The position numbers and the translations under genes were made by a program. Positions 1 through 9,303 of a DNA stretch of 64,000 bases are shown piece after piece. Under the pieces are notes generated by a model that was not told the origin of the DNA, did no database searches, and saw nothing but the letters and a program-made list of their open reading frames with translations. The DNA comes from Alopecurus myosuroides (Eukaryota > Streptophyta > Magnoliopsida > Poales > Poaceae). Each line of letters begins with the position of its first letter. The first letter of the stretch is position 1. Where the stretch lies: positions 187,239,958-187,303,957 of the forward strand of contig CM054062.1 of the NCBI GenBank assembly GCA_028641055.1. The letters are read 5' to 3'.

Positions 1-57
1 CCTTTTCACTTCTCAGTAAGGAATCTCGGGGCGCGATTCCTTCAAGGGGGGGCGTTT
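1..57 (+). mobile_element. 3' internal end and polypurine tract of a chromovirus-type LTR element
   Basis: Bases 44-54 are a polypurine tract (two A, seven G, then CG) directly before an LTR starting TGTAACA at 58. The stretch is nearly identical, in inverse orientation, to 8411-8470 of the large element at 3112-14392. It is therefore the plus-strand 3' end of another member of that family, whose body lies left of the window. The tract would prime plus-strand DNA synthesis. Confidence 0.75.
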
Positions 58-396
58 TGTAACATCCCAAGTATGAAATATCCCTTAGAATGTTTTGTTC
101 CTTGTTTTAATTCAAGTATTGCATCATGTCATCATGTTTAATTATTTGTTTGCATTTGTTACTATTTGTTTTGCATCTGTTTTATCTTGTTTTCATAATG
201 AAGCATCAAACAAAGTTCAAATGGTTATTTCATACTCGCTCTGTTACAACTTTTGGAATAAAAATAACAAATGAAAACAACCATTTTATTCCATGTTGAT
301 CACTCATTAAATTGTTGGTTTTAATCAAACCATTAATTCCATCAGAATACTGTTCAGTTCGTACGGTGAGTATCCTATAGAAGTCCGGGTGCGACA
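58..396 (+). mobile_element. Compact 339-bp LTR of the same chromovirus family
   Basis: The sequence runs from TGTAACATCCC to GGGTGCGACA, the same termini as the 5.1-5.3 kb LTRs at 3112-8410 and 9304-14392 read on the minus strand. The first ~285 bp align with one end of those LTRs and the last ~45 bp with the other, with about 10 bp of unrelated sequence between. About 4.7 kb present in the large LTRs is absent. It is either an internally deleted LTR or a short-LTR variant. The next five bases, GAGCG (397-401), would be the target duplication; the left copy is outside the window. Confidence 0.7.
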
Positions 397-2446
397 GAGC
401 GCTGGTGGCAGGACCCACAGGCCTTACGAGAAGGACTGCAACCTTCCTCCCTCCACCACTCCGACCATTCCCGCGTCGGCTGGGCGGAATGGCATGCCGC
501 CTCCCACTGACCTCGAGCTCTTGACCATGAAGGAGCAGCTCGACAGGCAGCGCCAGGAGTTGCTCGCCGAGCAGGCGGAGTTGGAGAAGGTTAGGCTTGA
601 GTTGAGTCTAGACCAGCTTGAGTACAACAAGGCTCACGGCTTCACGCCAGTCACTAGGAGAGCTAGCAGAGTAGGCGCCACGCGGCGCAACCTTGGTGCC
701 GAGATGGCGACAGTTGTAGAGGTTCCCGCTCAGTCCGCCACCGCAAACACTTCCACTAGGCCTAGATACAGCACACCCGCCAAGACACTTAGAGCTGCAG
801 TGGCCGTGGCCGCCGAGTTGCCTCGTCTCGACGGCGACGCGCGCGTTAGGCAGCAGGAAAGGCTCAACGAGTTGGTGTTAGAGGCTGCTAGGCAGAATGA
901 GGAGTTCCGGAAAGCCAACCCGGGTGCTGGGGCCTCGCAGGTGGTGCACTCGCACGCGGCTAGATCTAACGATCAGGCCTCATCTCCGCATCCCAGCCGC
1001 GAGAAGAGCCGCAGCGGACGTTCTGGCAGAGATAGGCAAATGCAGGTGTATGACCCGGCTGCTGCCGCGAAACAGCTCGCTGTGCCGCAGCAGCCCGGGC
1101 AGGAACACAACGCTGCAAGAGCAGGCTCCCAAGCCCATCAAGCTCAAAGCCAGGCCCGAGGCGGAGCACGCCCAAGTCCTTCTCAGCGTCCCGCTGCTCA
1201 GCCCACTCGGCTAAGGCAGCAGCCGCGCGCAGTGGCGCCAGTCGCCAACCCGGTGGAGCAGCCTGCAGCTGTGCAGGTGGACAGATATGATGACGGCTAC
1301 TCGGCCATGGAGATGGCTGGTTATGACATTCTAGACCGTGTTGGCGAGCGCGTGTTGGCGCCTGGAGATGCAAGGCATCAGCTGGACCGGATCAACTTGT
1401 CAGCCCGGCTGGAGAACACGGGTCCTCCTGGCCCCGAGTGCTTTGGCCCGCGCATCATGAACGAGCCGTCCGTGAAGAACTTCCAGCTCGCAAGGGGCAC
1501 CAAGAGCTACAACGGCAGCACCAAGCCGGAAGATTGGCTTAATGACTATGTCACTGCGGTTCATATCGCGAACGGCAACAGGAGATGGGCGGTGCGCTAT
1601 GTCCCGCAGATGCTAGAGGGTCCAGCTCGCACTTGGCTCAACAACTTGCCCAAGAACAGCATCAATTGCTGGCTGGATTTCTCGGACGCCTTCATCAGCA
1701 ACTTCACGAGCACATACAAGAGGCCGAATAGGCCACAGCAGCTGTCCGCTTGCCGGCAGCGAGAAGATGAGACGGACCGCGAGTACCTTACTCGGTGGAG
1801 CACGTTGAGGAACACCTGTGAAGGTGTGAACGAGGCCCAGGCCATCACTTGGTTTGCGCAGGGATGCAGGCATGGCAGTATGCTGTGGCAGAGGTTGCAG
1901 AGGGAGATGCCAAACACTCTGGCGGAGACCATCAAGATTGCGGATCAGTACGCACTCGGTGATCCTACTCAGCCTCTGATGGACTCCTCTGAGCCGAGAA
2001 GAAACTTCAGCAACAGCAAGCGCAACGAGTTCCGCAACAAGCGCAGGGGTGACCGAATAGATACTCGGTATGACCCTGAAGAGGTGAATGCAGTGGCTGT
2101 TGGAGATGGGGGTAGCCAAAGGCAGAAACCTGCTGGAGCCTACGGGCAGAACCAGAACCAGGGCCAAGGCAACAAGAAACCATTCCGTGCTCCTCAGTCG
2201 GGTAGCGGCAACTCCGAGCAGCCGAGGAAGTTCGTCTTTGACGACATGAAGGATGGCCCATGCAGTTTCCACACTCACCACCCCTCAAGGCCTGCTAACC
2301 ACACTACTCGGCAGTGCGAGTGGTGGGATGTGATCAAGAATGATGGCTTGCCTCCTCCTCCTCCTCTGCCAGCGGCCAATGCCATGTGCAGCCTACTCGC
2401 GCACCCGCAGCTCGGCCGCCAGTGTTCCCGAGAAGAGAAAATGTGA
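397..2446 (+). CDS. gag: Tat-A gag polyprotein region, 5' end interrupted
   Basis: This encodes the structural Gag that packages element RNA into virus-like particles. The frame is open from the LTR/gag junction at 397 to TGA at 2444-2446. The first internal ATG is at 494, but the frame is open upstream of it, so the true start may have been displaced by the inserted element ending at 396. A Glu/Gln/Arg-rich probable coiled coil follows the ATG (about 520-620), then a long Ala/Gln/Pro-rich linker. The retrotransposon-gag core lies around 1500-1960 (YNGSTKPEDWLNDY near 1510). A Cys/His knuckle-like motif (CSFH then TTRQC) lies near 2260-2320. Protease follows in the -1 frame and overlaps by about 60 bp. 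I see no convincing slippery heptamer, so this may be a frameshift mutation. Confidence 0.85.
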
Positions 2447-3111
2447 ACCAAGTGGCTTTAGGAGCCAACCGTCACTTCAACAATGAGAGCTACCGCAACA
2501 ACAACAACAGCTACAACCGCAACAACAACAGAGGCAACAACAACTACCAGGGCAACAACAACAACGGCAACAATGGGGGCGGAGGCTCCAACCAGTACCA
2601 AGAGCACCACGAGAGCTACATGATCTTCACCTCCGAGCCAGTCGACAAGCAATCACAGCACATGCGTGCTATGGAGGTCAATGCAGTAATTCCTGCTGTC
2701 CCTCACTACATGTATTGGTGTGACCAGGAGATCAGGTGGTCCCGAGTAGATCATCCCAAGGTGATGCCCAACCCGGGTAGCTACGCCTTGGTGCTGGATC
2801 CTACTTTCCTGGGTCCCGAGAAGAATGTGAGGTTCAGCAAGGTGCTAATCGACAACGGCAGCAGCATCAACATCGTGTACAAGGACACACTCGAGAAGCT
2901 TGGGCTGGCCGAGAACATGTTGCTGCCTAGCAAGACCACCTTCCATGGTATTGTGCCCGGGATCTCGTGCAACTCGATTGGCCGAGTATGGATAGATGTG
3001 CTATTCGGCACCAGGGAGAACTGCCGAACAGAGCGCCTGCAGTTCGAAGTGGTTGATCATCAGAGCCTTTACCATGCTCTACTCGGCAGGCCCGCTCTGA
3101 GCAAGTTCATG
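2386..3111 (+). pseudogene. pro: Tat-A protease segment, cut by a nested retrotransposon
   Basis: This is the aspartic protease part of the polyprotein. The active-site loop reads LIDNGSSIN (near 2848), the D-x-G-S type used by Tat elements. The segment LLGRPALSKFM just before the break at 3111 is the usual C-terminal flap of this family. The first third is an Asn-rich linker from AAC repeats (about 2480-2580). Codons after 3111 belong to the inserted LTR, so the apparent stop at 3181 is not original. The coding sequence resumes at 14398 in the same frame. Confidence 0.85.
3107..3111. repeat. Target-site duplication TCATG, left copy
   Basis: TCATG at 3107-3111 and 14393-14397 flanks the nested element exactly. 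The 5-bp length is standard for LTR-retrotransposon integration. Precise flanks show a genuine insertion without later rearrangement of the ends. Confidence 0.95.
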
Positions 3112-5379
3112 TGTCGCACCCTGATTTCTAGGGGATACTCACCGTACGAACTGGATAGCAGATGCTTGGATTATGGGGCATAACTGCTCCCATGTCCCAG
3201 CTTCCTGGTAGGCCTGCGCTTATGCGCGACAACACAAGCCCTGCTATTCCATCGTCGATGTAAACTATCCACTAGAGATCAAAGGCACTACTGTCGACGT
3301 ACTTCATACCAACCACACATGGTACGTCAACAGCTTTGAACGAAGGATATCACAACAGATCTCTACGACACAAAAGATTGAAATAAGGTGCAAATAGCTC
3401 TCATTAGAGCAGAGATAGCAAATACAATCATTCAGAGGGCACATGCCCCAACAATTCATCATTACATCACAGCGGAAGCATTCAACATGTCTGAGTACAG
3501 ACAAGAACCAAATAGGCCTAAGAGGCCGGAAACGAAAAGACGGAGCCCATCCACGAAGTCTCGGATCCTGCCCGGGTCCGCTATCTACTCGTGAGCAGTC
3601 TCGTCATACTCCACGTAGTAGCCACCATGTAGATCCTCGGAAACGTAGGTCTGCGGAAACCACAGCCCGAAAGGGGTCAGTACATAAACGTACTGGCAAG
3701 CAAGACTCACAATTCACCAAAGTGTAACCTGTCAACACCAAGCACAGATGCCTTGGGTTCAACGGAAGGAAAGGGATATAAAAGATGCTGCAACTGGCTG
3801 CGCTAACCAACTACAGAGATTCTACCACTTTCGGCTAACAGAAAGGAGATAAGATCGAGGATTGTAACCAACTGAAAGATAACTTCAAACAAACCCATCC
3901 TGGATCTCGCCCCTTATCCAAAGAAGCAATCCGAGGATAACTCACACAGTTGTATTACAGGTGAATCAAATTATTGTGTCATCAACCTATTACTAGTCAA
4001 GTTGTTAATCATTGGGTGTAAGGTTGTTAAACATTAGGTTTAAGTTGTCCTGAGTACTTGTTAGCCAGTACTTTCACCAAGTAATCCATAACCGCGGAAA
4101 ACACGGCTTCTCGAGAAGATTATCCCTGCAGGGTTGCACCAATTTGGCCGTACACGCATGAATAACCCGCCAGATGGGAAGCTAACCCACCAAGCGAGGC
4201 ACTCAACACAACTCAACTCTTCTCCGCATCAAGCCCAAAGAACCTTGGGCGCACGGCTAATCGAGCCCAGAAGAAAATGGACCCTCATAGCACTCTAAGA
4301 ACGTGTCCCCCTATATGCCGACTACAAAAGTTCCACCCTGGCCTGGGCTCGCAAAAACATGCATGCGGCAAATGGAAAACACGAACTAAATGAGGCGATT
4401 TGGACGAGATGCGAATCGAATCAAATTGAGGGGGGCGCCCATACTCGCTTCCCACATGCGGTTAGTGCGCTCATCATGGATCAGTAGACAAGACCCTTTT
4501 TCCTATTAGGGTCGACACTAGCAGGCCTCAAAACCACACAGGGCCTCCTGCCGGTGCCTTATCATCAAGTTTATTATTGATAATAACATTAGCATGATTG
4601 ATTGATTAAACATCGAGCCCCCACAACGTAATAGAAATAGTAACAGAAAGTAACGGGTAACAGACTCGAGCAAAAGCAACCTAAGCATGCTAGGTAAGAC
4701 TAGGGCAACAAGCAAGGGGTTTTAGGTATGGAGGGGAGGCAATATCAGGGTTAAAAGGATTCATGTGATAGGTTCGTAACAGAAACAACTACTACTAAGG
4801 CTAGCAGAAAAGGAACAACGGAAAGTATCGGTAACCAATGTTGAAAGGAACACAGTGGTTCATGTGAGTGATAACTTGCCTGCAAAACCCAGTAGCCTGG
4901 TACTGAGCTAACTCCTTAGAAGGGATGTCGTAAGTATCGTCGGTCTCAACGTCGTCGTGTATCCGAGAAGAAGCAAACAAACAATGCAGAAAGATAAACA
5001 ATCAATATAATGGCATAGGTGCACAAACATGGGATGATGCATGTCATGTTAATAGATGCATCAAAATAAACTACTTGACAAGATAACACAATTTAATTGG
5101 ACCCATATGCAATTGGATTGCATATGGAAAAGATCCATTGAAATAAGTGGAAACAAATGATTTACAATTAATTATTATGTGAGAGTTGTTAGCATGATGC
5201 ATGCATGATGATAACAACAAAATAACAACAAATAACAATGATAGATGCAAGTGAACAAGGATTGGAACAAGTTTTGGAAAGCATTGATTTAAGTTTGGAA
5301 AGTTTGGTTACTTAAAACATGTCACACAAGTAATTGTTGTTTTCAACAAGTTAAAGTGTTCAAAACAAGTAACAAAGTT

Positions 5380-6240
5380 TATATTTGAAAAGGTTATTCT
5401 TTTATGGTTTGAAAACATATTTTATATGTCCCAAAAGAATTTGACTTGATCAAGTTATGAATTTAGCAATATTAAATGATTTAAACAAGGTTTAAATCAT
5501 TTAACCAATTTTAATTATTCAAAACATGAAACAAATTTTATATTTGGAAAGGTGGTTTAATTTTGCATGGAAAACATATTTCATTTGTGGAAATTGGATT
5601 TAAAATGAGCAAGTTATTATTTTGGCAATTTTAAATGCAATAATTAAGAAACAGTTGGTTTCAGCAATTTAAATTATTCAAAACAGCAAACAAAATTTAT
5701 ATTTGAAAAGAACATCAAATTTTAGTTGGACTACATGTTTCAAATATTGAAATTGGAATTAGGATGAATTTATTATGAATTAAACAATATTAAACAGGTT
5801 TTAAATGAGTTTAAAACAAGTTTGAATTTAATTGAAGTTTTATTTGTTCAAAACATGAATTCAAACTCACATTTGAAAAGTTCACACTTTGATGGTTTGA
5901 AAACATATTTTGCATGTTCAAAATATTTTATTTTGAGCAAGTTATGATCTTTATCAAATTTAAATGAATTAAACAAGTATTAAATTATTTAGGCAATTTA
6001 AATTACTGAAACCAGGAAAAAAATTTATATTTGAATAGGGTATTCAAAATGGTATGAAAAACATATTTTATTTGTATTTATTGAATTAATATATAATTAG
6101 TTATTGATTTTAGAAATTAGCATTTGAAATATTTGAGTTTGAATTTTAAATGCATTTGTAATTGTCAAAACAGTACACAAATAAGTTATTTGGAAAGATT
6201 ATTAAATTTGGAGCAATAAACATATAAAGTTTTTATTTAT
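5380..6240. repeat. Degenerate ~159-bp tandem repeats inside the LTR
   Basis: The motif AACATAT recurs with its C at 5416, 5575, 5734 (variant), 5904, 6062 and 6221, and a TATATTTGAAAAGG-like motif precedes it by about 35 bp each time. Spacing is 157-170 bp. This gives about six diverged units in the AT-rich part of the LTR. The same pattern lies in the other LTR at about 11570-12430. Confidence 0.7.
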
Positions 6241-6495
6241 TGGAATTATGGATTAAAAGATATTAAGGTTTGAAGTTTTGGTATTAATTCTGTTTTTTAA
6301 AAGAGTTTGGAATTTCAGAAAAAATGCGCAGAAATGTTTTGATACCGTGCTGTTAGCCAGCCCCAGCCACTGCAGCGTGGGCCTGGGCGGGGGGGCCAGC
6401 GTGGCACGCTGCGCTGGCGTGGAAGTGAGTGGCTGACAGGGGGCCCGCCCTGTCAGCGTGGAGGAGAAAAAAGTGGGATTTATCCCAGGGGCGAG

Positions 6496-6512
6496 CCAGG
6501 ACTCGAACCTGG
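6496..6512 (-). other. tRNA-like T-arm with a pol III B-box match
   Basis: On the minus strand a perfect 5-bp stem (CCAGG/CCTGG) encloses a 7-base loop, and it contains the B-box consensus GGTTCGAGTCC. A weak A-box-like GGCTCAGCCC lies about 50 bases upstream. No acceptor stem pairs, so this is not a functional tRNA gene. The second LTR has the same arm at 12683-12699. Confidence 0.45.
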
Positions 6513-6854
6513 TACCCCTCGAGTGCGTTCGCTGTGCATGAACTAGTTGGGCTGAGCCGCGTTTGTTGTCAGTTAACAACACGCAGCGAGGTTGAGGTGT
6601 TGCTCGTTTCTGAACTTAACTGACGACGAAACCTTGCCTGCACCTGACGGCGACAGACAGCGGCGGAGGGACAACGATGGCTACCGGCGACGAGGTCACG
6701 AACGGGCGGTGCTGAGCAGATGGATATGTGCGGAAAGGTTAGGGGAATAAGTTCGTGTAAGTGGACTGCTCGTGGCTGTTTTGTAGCGAGCTCGCGGTGA
6801 CCATGGCGGCACGGTGGGGAGCACCGCCGGCGATTCAGAAATAGCATCGCGCAA

Positions 6855-7172
6855 TCAAGAAACGAAGGAAGGTTTCAGGGGGGGATCGGTGCGGTGGCTC
6901 ACCGGGAGCTTGTCGGAGGCGAGAGGGAGCCTGTACGCAGACGGTGGCGACGGCGCGTCGAGGAGGTTCAGTTCAGCAGCGGCGGCGATGATCTCGTCGT
7001 CGTCGAACACGGTCCCCTGGACCCTGCTGCGGTTGTCGGAGAGGAAGTAGAGGTTCACGCGGTGTCGATGGTGGTCTCCGAGTGGACGATGGAGGTCCCT
7101 AGCGTCCTGTCACCGGCGAGCACCTCCGCAATTCTTCCACCCCCGAACTCCGGCAAGAAATTGGCGATGTAG
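6855..7172 (-). other. Exon-like GC-rich segment inside the LTR
   Basis: Two overlapping minus-strand frames have protein-like composition: one around 7172-7060 (FLPEFGGGRIAEVL) and a second around 7058-6904 (NLYFLSDNRSRVQG, then FDDDEIIAAAAELNLLDAP). The second ends at a good splice-donor match (CCCG|GTGAGCC, last exon base 6903). The two join if a one-base shift is assumed. I do not recognise the protein. It may be a captured fragment of a host gene. The other LTR has the same sequence at about 13040-13360. Confidence 0.35.
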
Positions 7173-7369
7173 AAGGAGGGGAAAAGATGGCTGGCGGCGG
7201 TAGAAGGGGGACAGGGACCTAGGCTAGGGTTTGGTGGGGATTAGGGGGTAGATATAGGCATGGAGGAGCAGGTGGAGCTCGGGTGGTTGACAGCTGACGT
7301 TAGGTGACGTCAGCTGTACGGAGCTTGAAGAAAAGGCCAACAGGCCTGCGCGCTGTGGTGTTGCTGGGG

Positions 7370-7777
7370 TGGTGGGCTGGGCTTGGCCCAGTCTGCCTCT
7401 CCCCCCAGCCGTTCCTTTTTAAATAATTGTTCTGTTTTTTTTTTGCAGAAAAGGATTTGGAAGAAAAGGAGATATTTTAGGTTAGTAAAATTGTAGGAAA
7501 AATTAGGTTAAGCTAATTAGATTAAAAGAAAACACGGCCAAGTTTTGTTTTACAGAAAGTTTGAAAATAAATTGGTGGGCTGGGCTTGGCCCAGTCTGCC
7601 TCTCCCCCCAGCCGTTCCTTTTTAAATAATTGTTCTGTTTTTTTTTTTTTGCAGAAAAGGATTTGGAAGAAAAGGAGATATTTTAGGTTAGTAAAATTGT
7701 AGGAAAAATTAGGTTAAGCTAATTAGATTAAAAGAAAACACGGCCAAGTTTTGTTTTACAGAAAGTTTGAAAATAAA
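7370..7777. repeat. 203-bp tandem duplication, present in one LTR only
   Basis: The unit beginning TGGTGGGCTGGGC at 7370 is repeated at 7573 and the second unit ends near 7777. A longer T run is the main difference between the units. The other LTR has a single copy (about 13558-13760). The duplication therefore arose after integration and accounts for most of the length difference between the LTRs. Confidence 0.9.
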
Positions 7778-8410
7778 TTGCTGTTTGGGATTTAAACCAA
7801 ATTTGAGTGTTTTTGAGTATTAAAAGGATTATTAAAACCCACACTTTAAAAAGGTGACCCAAAATGATTTAATTTGACTAAAATTAGTTGAGTGGCTTGT
7901 TAATGTTTATAAATTCAAAGATGGTTCTGTTTGAAACACATTTGGTTTGAATTTGAGCAATTTAGAAATTAAGAGATTAATATTGAACACAAGGATTTTA
8001 ATAGGGTGAACCCTATTGATTAAAGTGATTAAAATGAGTTTGATTGTTTTGGAGATTTGTTATAAACTCAAGTTGATTGTTGTTTTAAAGATTTGATTTG
8101 AATTTGAAATGATTTGGAATTAATTGATTGAATTAATTGTTTGATTAAAACCAACAATTTAATAAGTGATCAACATGGAATAAAATGGAACAATTTGGTT
8201 GTTTTAATTTGTTATTTTTATTCCAAAAGTTGTAACAGAACAAGTATGAAAACAAAGCAGTTGAAATTGTTTGATTTTCATTGTGAAAACAAAGAATAAC
8301 AGATGCAAAACAAAAGAAACAAATGCAACAATATGATGACATGATGCAATACTTTAATAACAAGAAATCAAACATTCTAAATGGTAGGTTTTCATACTTG
8401 GGCTGTTACA

Positions 8411-8429
8411 AAACGCCCCCCCTTGAAGG
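8411..8429 (-). promoter_or_regulatory. Polypurine tract of the LARD-like element
   Basis: On the minus strand this reads CTTCAAGGGGGGGCGTTT directly before the 3' LTR TGTAACA. It is the plus-strand primer site. It is identical to the tract at 44-57 of the neighbouring family member. Confidence 0.85.
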
Positions 8430-8491
8430 AATCGCGCCCCGAGATTCCTACTGAGAAAAGAAAAGGTCCGGAAACTTCTTGGGAAGATCCT

Positions 8492-8524
8492 CTTGAGCTG
8501 TGACACGTGAAACACATCGTGCAC
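8492..8524 (-). pseudogene. Integrase C-terminal remnant
   Basis: The minus strand encodes VHDVFHVSQLK, the conserved C-terminal motif of chromovirus integrases (usually VFHVSQL). It is followed within 60 bp by RNLGARFLQGG, typical of the polyprotein end just before the polypurine tract in Tekay-type elements. The rest of integrase is missing, so this is a deletion scar. Confidence 0.7.
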
Positions 8525-8566
8525 ATTGGATAGACGTTAGGGAATTTGCAAACCACCGGAACATTT

Positions 8567-9037
8567 TCAAGTAAAGGGGAGAGATTTTGCACCAAGGGTG
8601 TATAGCTGACTGGAACTTGATTCATTTGGAGAATAGATTATCTTGCTAGAATGGTGGAACAGAGTTATTGACATCAATGCAACACCAAGAATAATCATCA
8701 ATGTCAGAATCATCAACATGAGAGTAACGAGGAATATGTGGCCTCCCATTAGAATAGGATTGTTCTTACTTATCTTGGAAGTCAACATTTGAGATCCCGA
8801 AGAGTGAACGGTGATTTGATTGCTTAGTGGAACCAGAAATAGGTTGTATGTTGTGGAAAAGATTTTTGACACAAAGGAATGTGATTCTCCGGTATGAAAC
8901 AACACTTTAGCTGGAATAGAGTTTAGCAGATGAACGGGGAAACTTTGATTAGACGCCGGTAGAAGAATTGATGTGGAAAACAACAATAAGATTTCAACGG
9001 ACGAAGGGTTCTTTAAAAGAACAGGATATTGAAGCAA
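8567..9037 (-). pseudogene. Degenerate aspartic-protease remnant of the LARD-like element
   Basis: This 156-residue frame resembles the protease of chromovirus polyproteins. A stretch reading PAKVLFHTGESHSFVSK matches the usual PATVLFDSGASHSFIS region. Later residues (MIILGVALMS) match the ILGMDWL flap. The catalytic Asp of the D-S/T-G triad is replaced by His, so it cannot be an active protease. It is followed almost directly by the integrase C-terminus, showing where RT, RNase H and the integrase core were lost. Confidence 0.65.
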
Positions 9038-9287
9038 CTCCGGGGAAAAACGAGAACAAAACTCCTGAGGTACTACGGAGAACCCAAAACACGTGAAATC
9101 CTAACTTGAAATTTTAGATGAGAAGGGAAAAAACAACGTTGCACTTCCTTACCAGAAAAGGGAGTGAGGGTGGGGAAAGAAGAAAAAGAACAGAATTCCT
9201 ACTCTCACGTTTCATTTTTCCTATATAGCTACAAAATAGTTTTCTAGACTCAACTGCGACCAGTAAAAAGGGATCCTACGGGCAGAC

Positions 9288-9303
9288 TGGCTCTGATATC
9301 ATT
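9288..9303 (-). promoter_or_regulatory. Primer-binding site of the LARD-like element
   Basis: On the minus strand TGATATCAGAGCCA begins two bases after the 5' LTR end. It differs by one base from TGGTATCAGAGC, the usual initiator-methionine tRNA primer site. It fixes the orientation of the element as minus. Confidence 0.85.

Larger units (their letters stand above)
3112..8410 (-). repeat. 3' LTR of the LARD-like element (5,299 bp)
   Basis: This aligns along its whole length with 9304-14392. It is 210 bp longer, mostly because of a 203-bp tandem duplication starting at 7370. The left third is of mixed composition, the middle (about 5050-6340) is AT-rich with ~159-bp repeats, 6340-7400 is GC-rich, and the rest is AT-rich again. 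Short reading frames occur on both strands, but none resembles a retrotransposon protein. Confidence 0.93.

Noticed and set aside
2386..2446. Programmed -1 frameshift between gag and protease
   Set aside because: No clear slippery heptamer plus structure; in Tat-C the shift between gag and protease goes the other way, so mutation is likelier.
6496..6512. Functional tRNA gene
   Set aside because: Only the T-arm is convincing; the acceptor stem does not pair and the A box is weak.
6253..7172. Several 60-120 codon frames on both strands of the LARD LTRs as genes
   Set aside because: They lie in LTR sequence and overlap one another in opposite frames. Only the exon-like segment at 6855-7172 has gene-like features, and that weakly.
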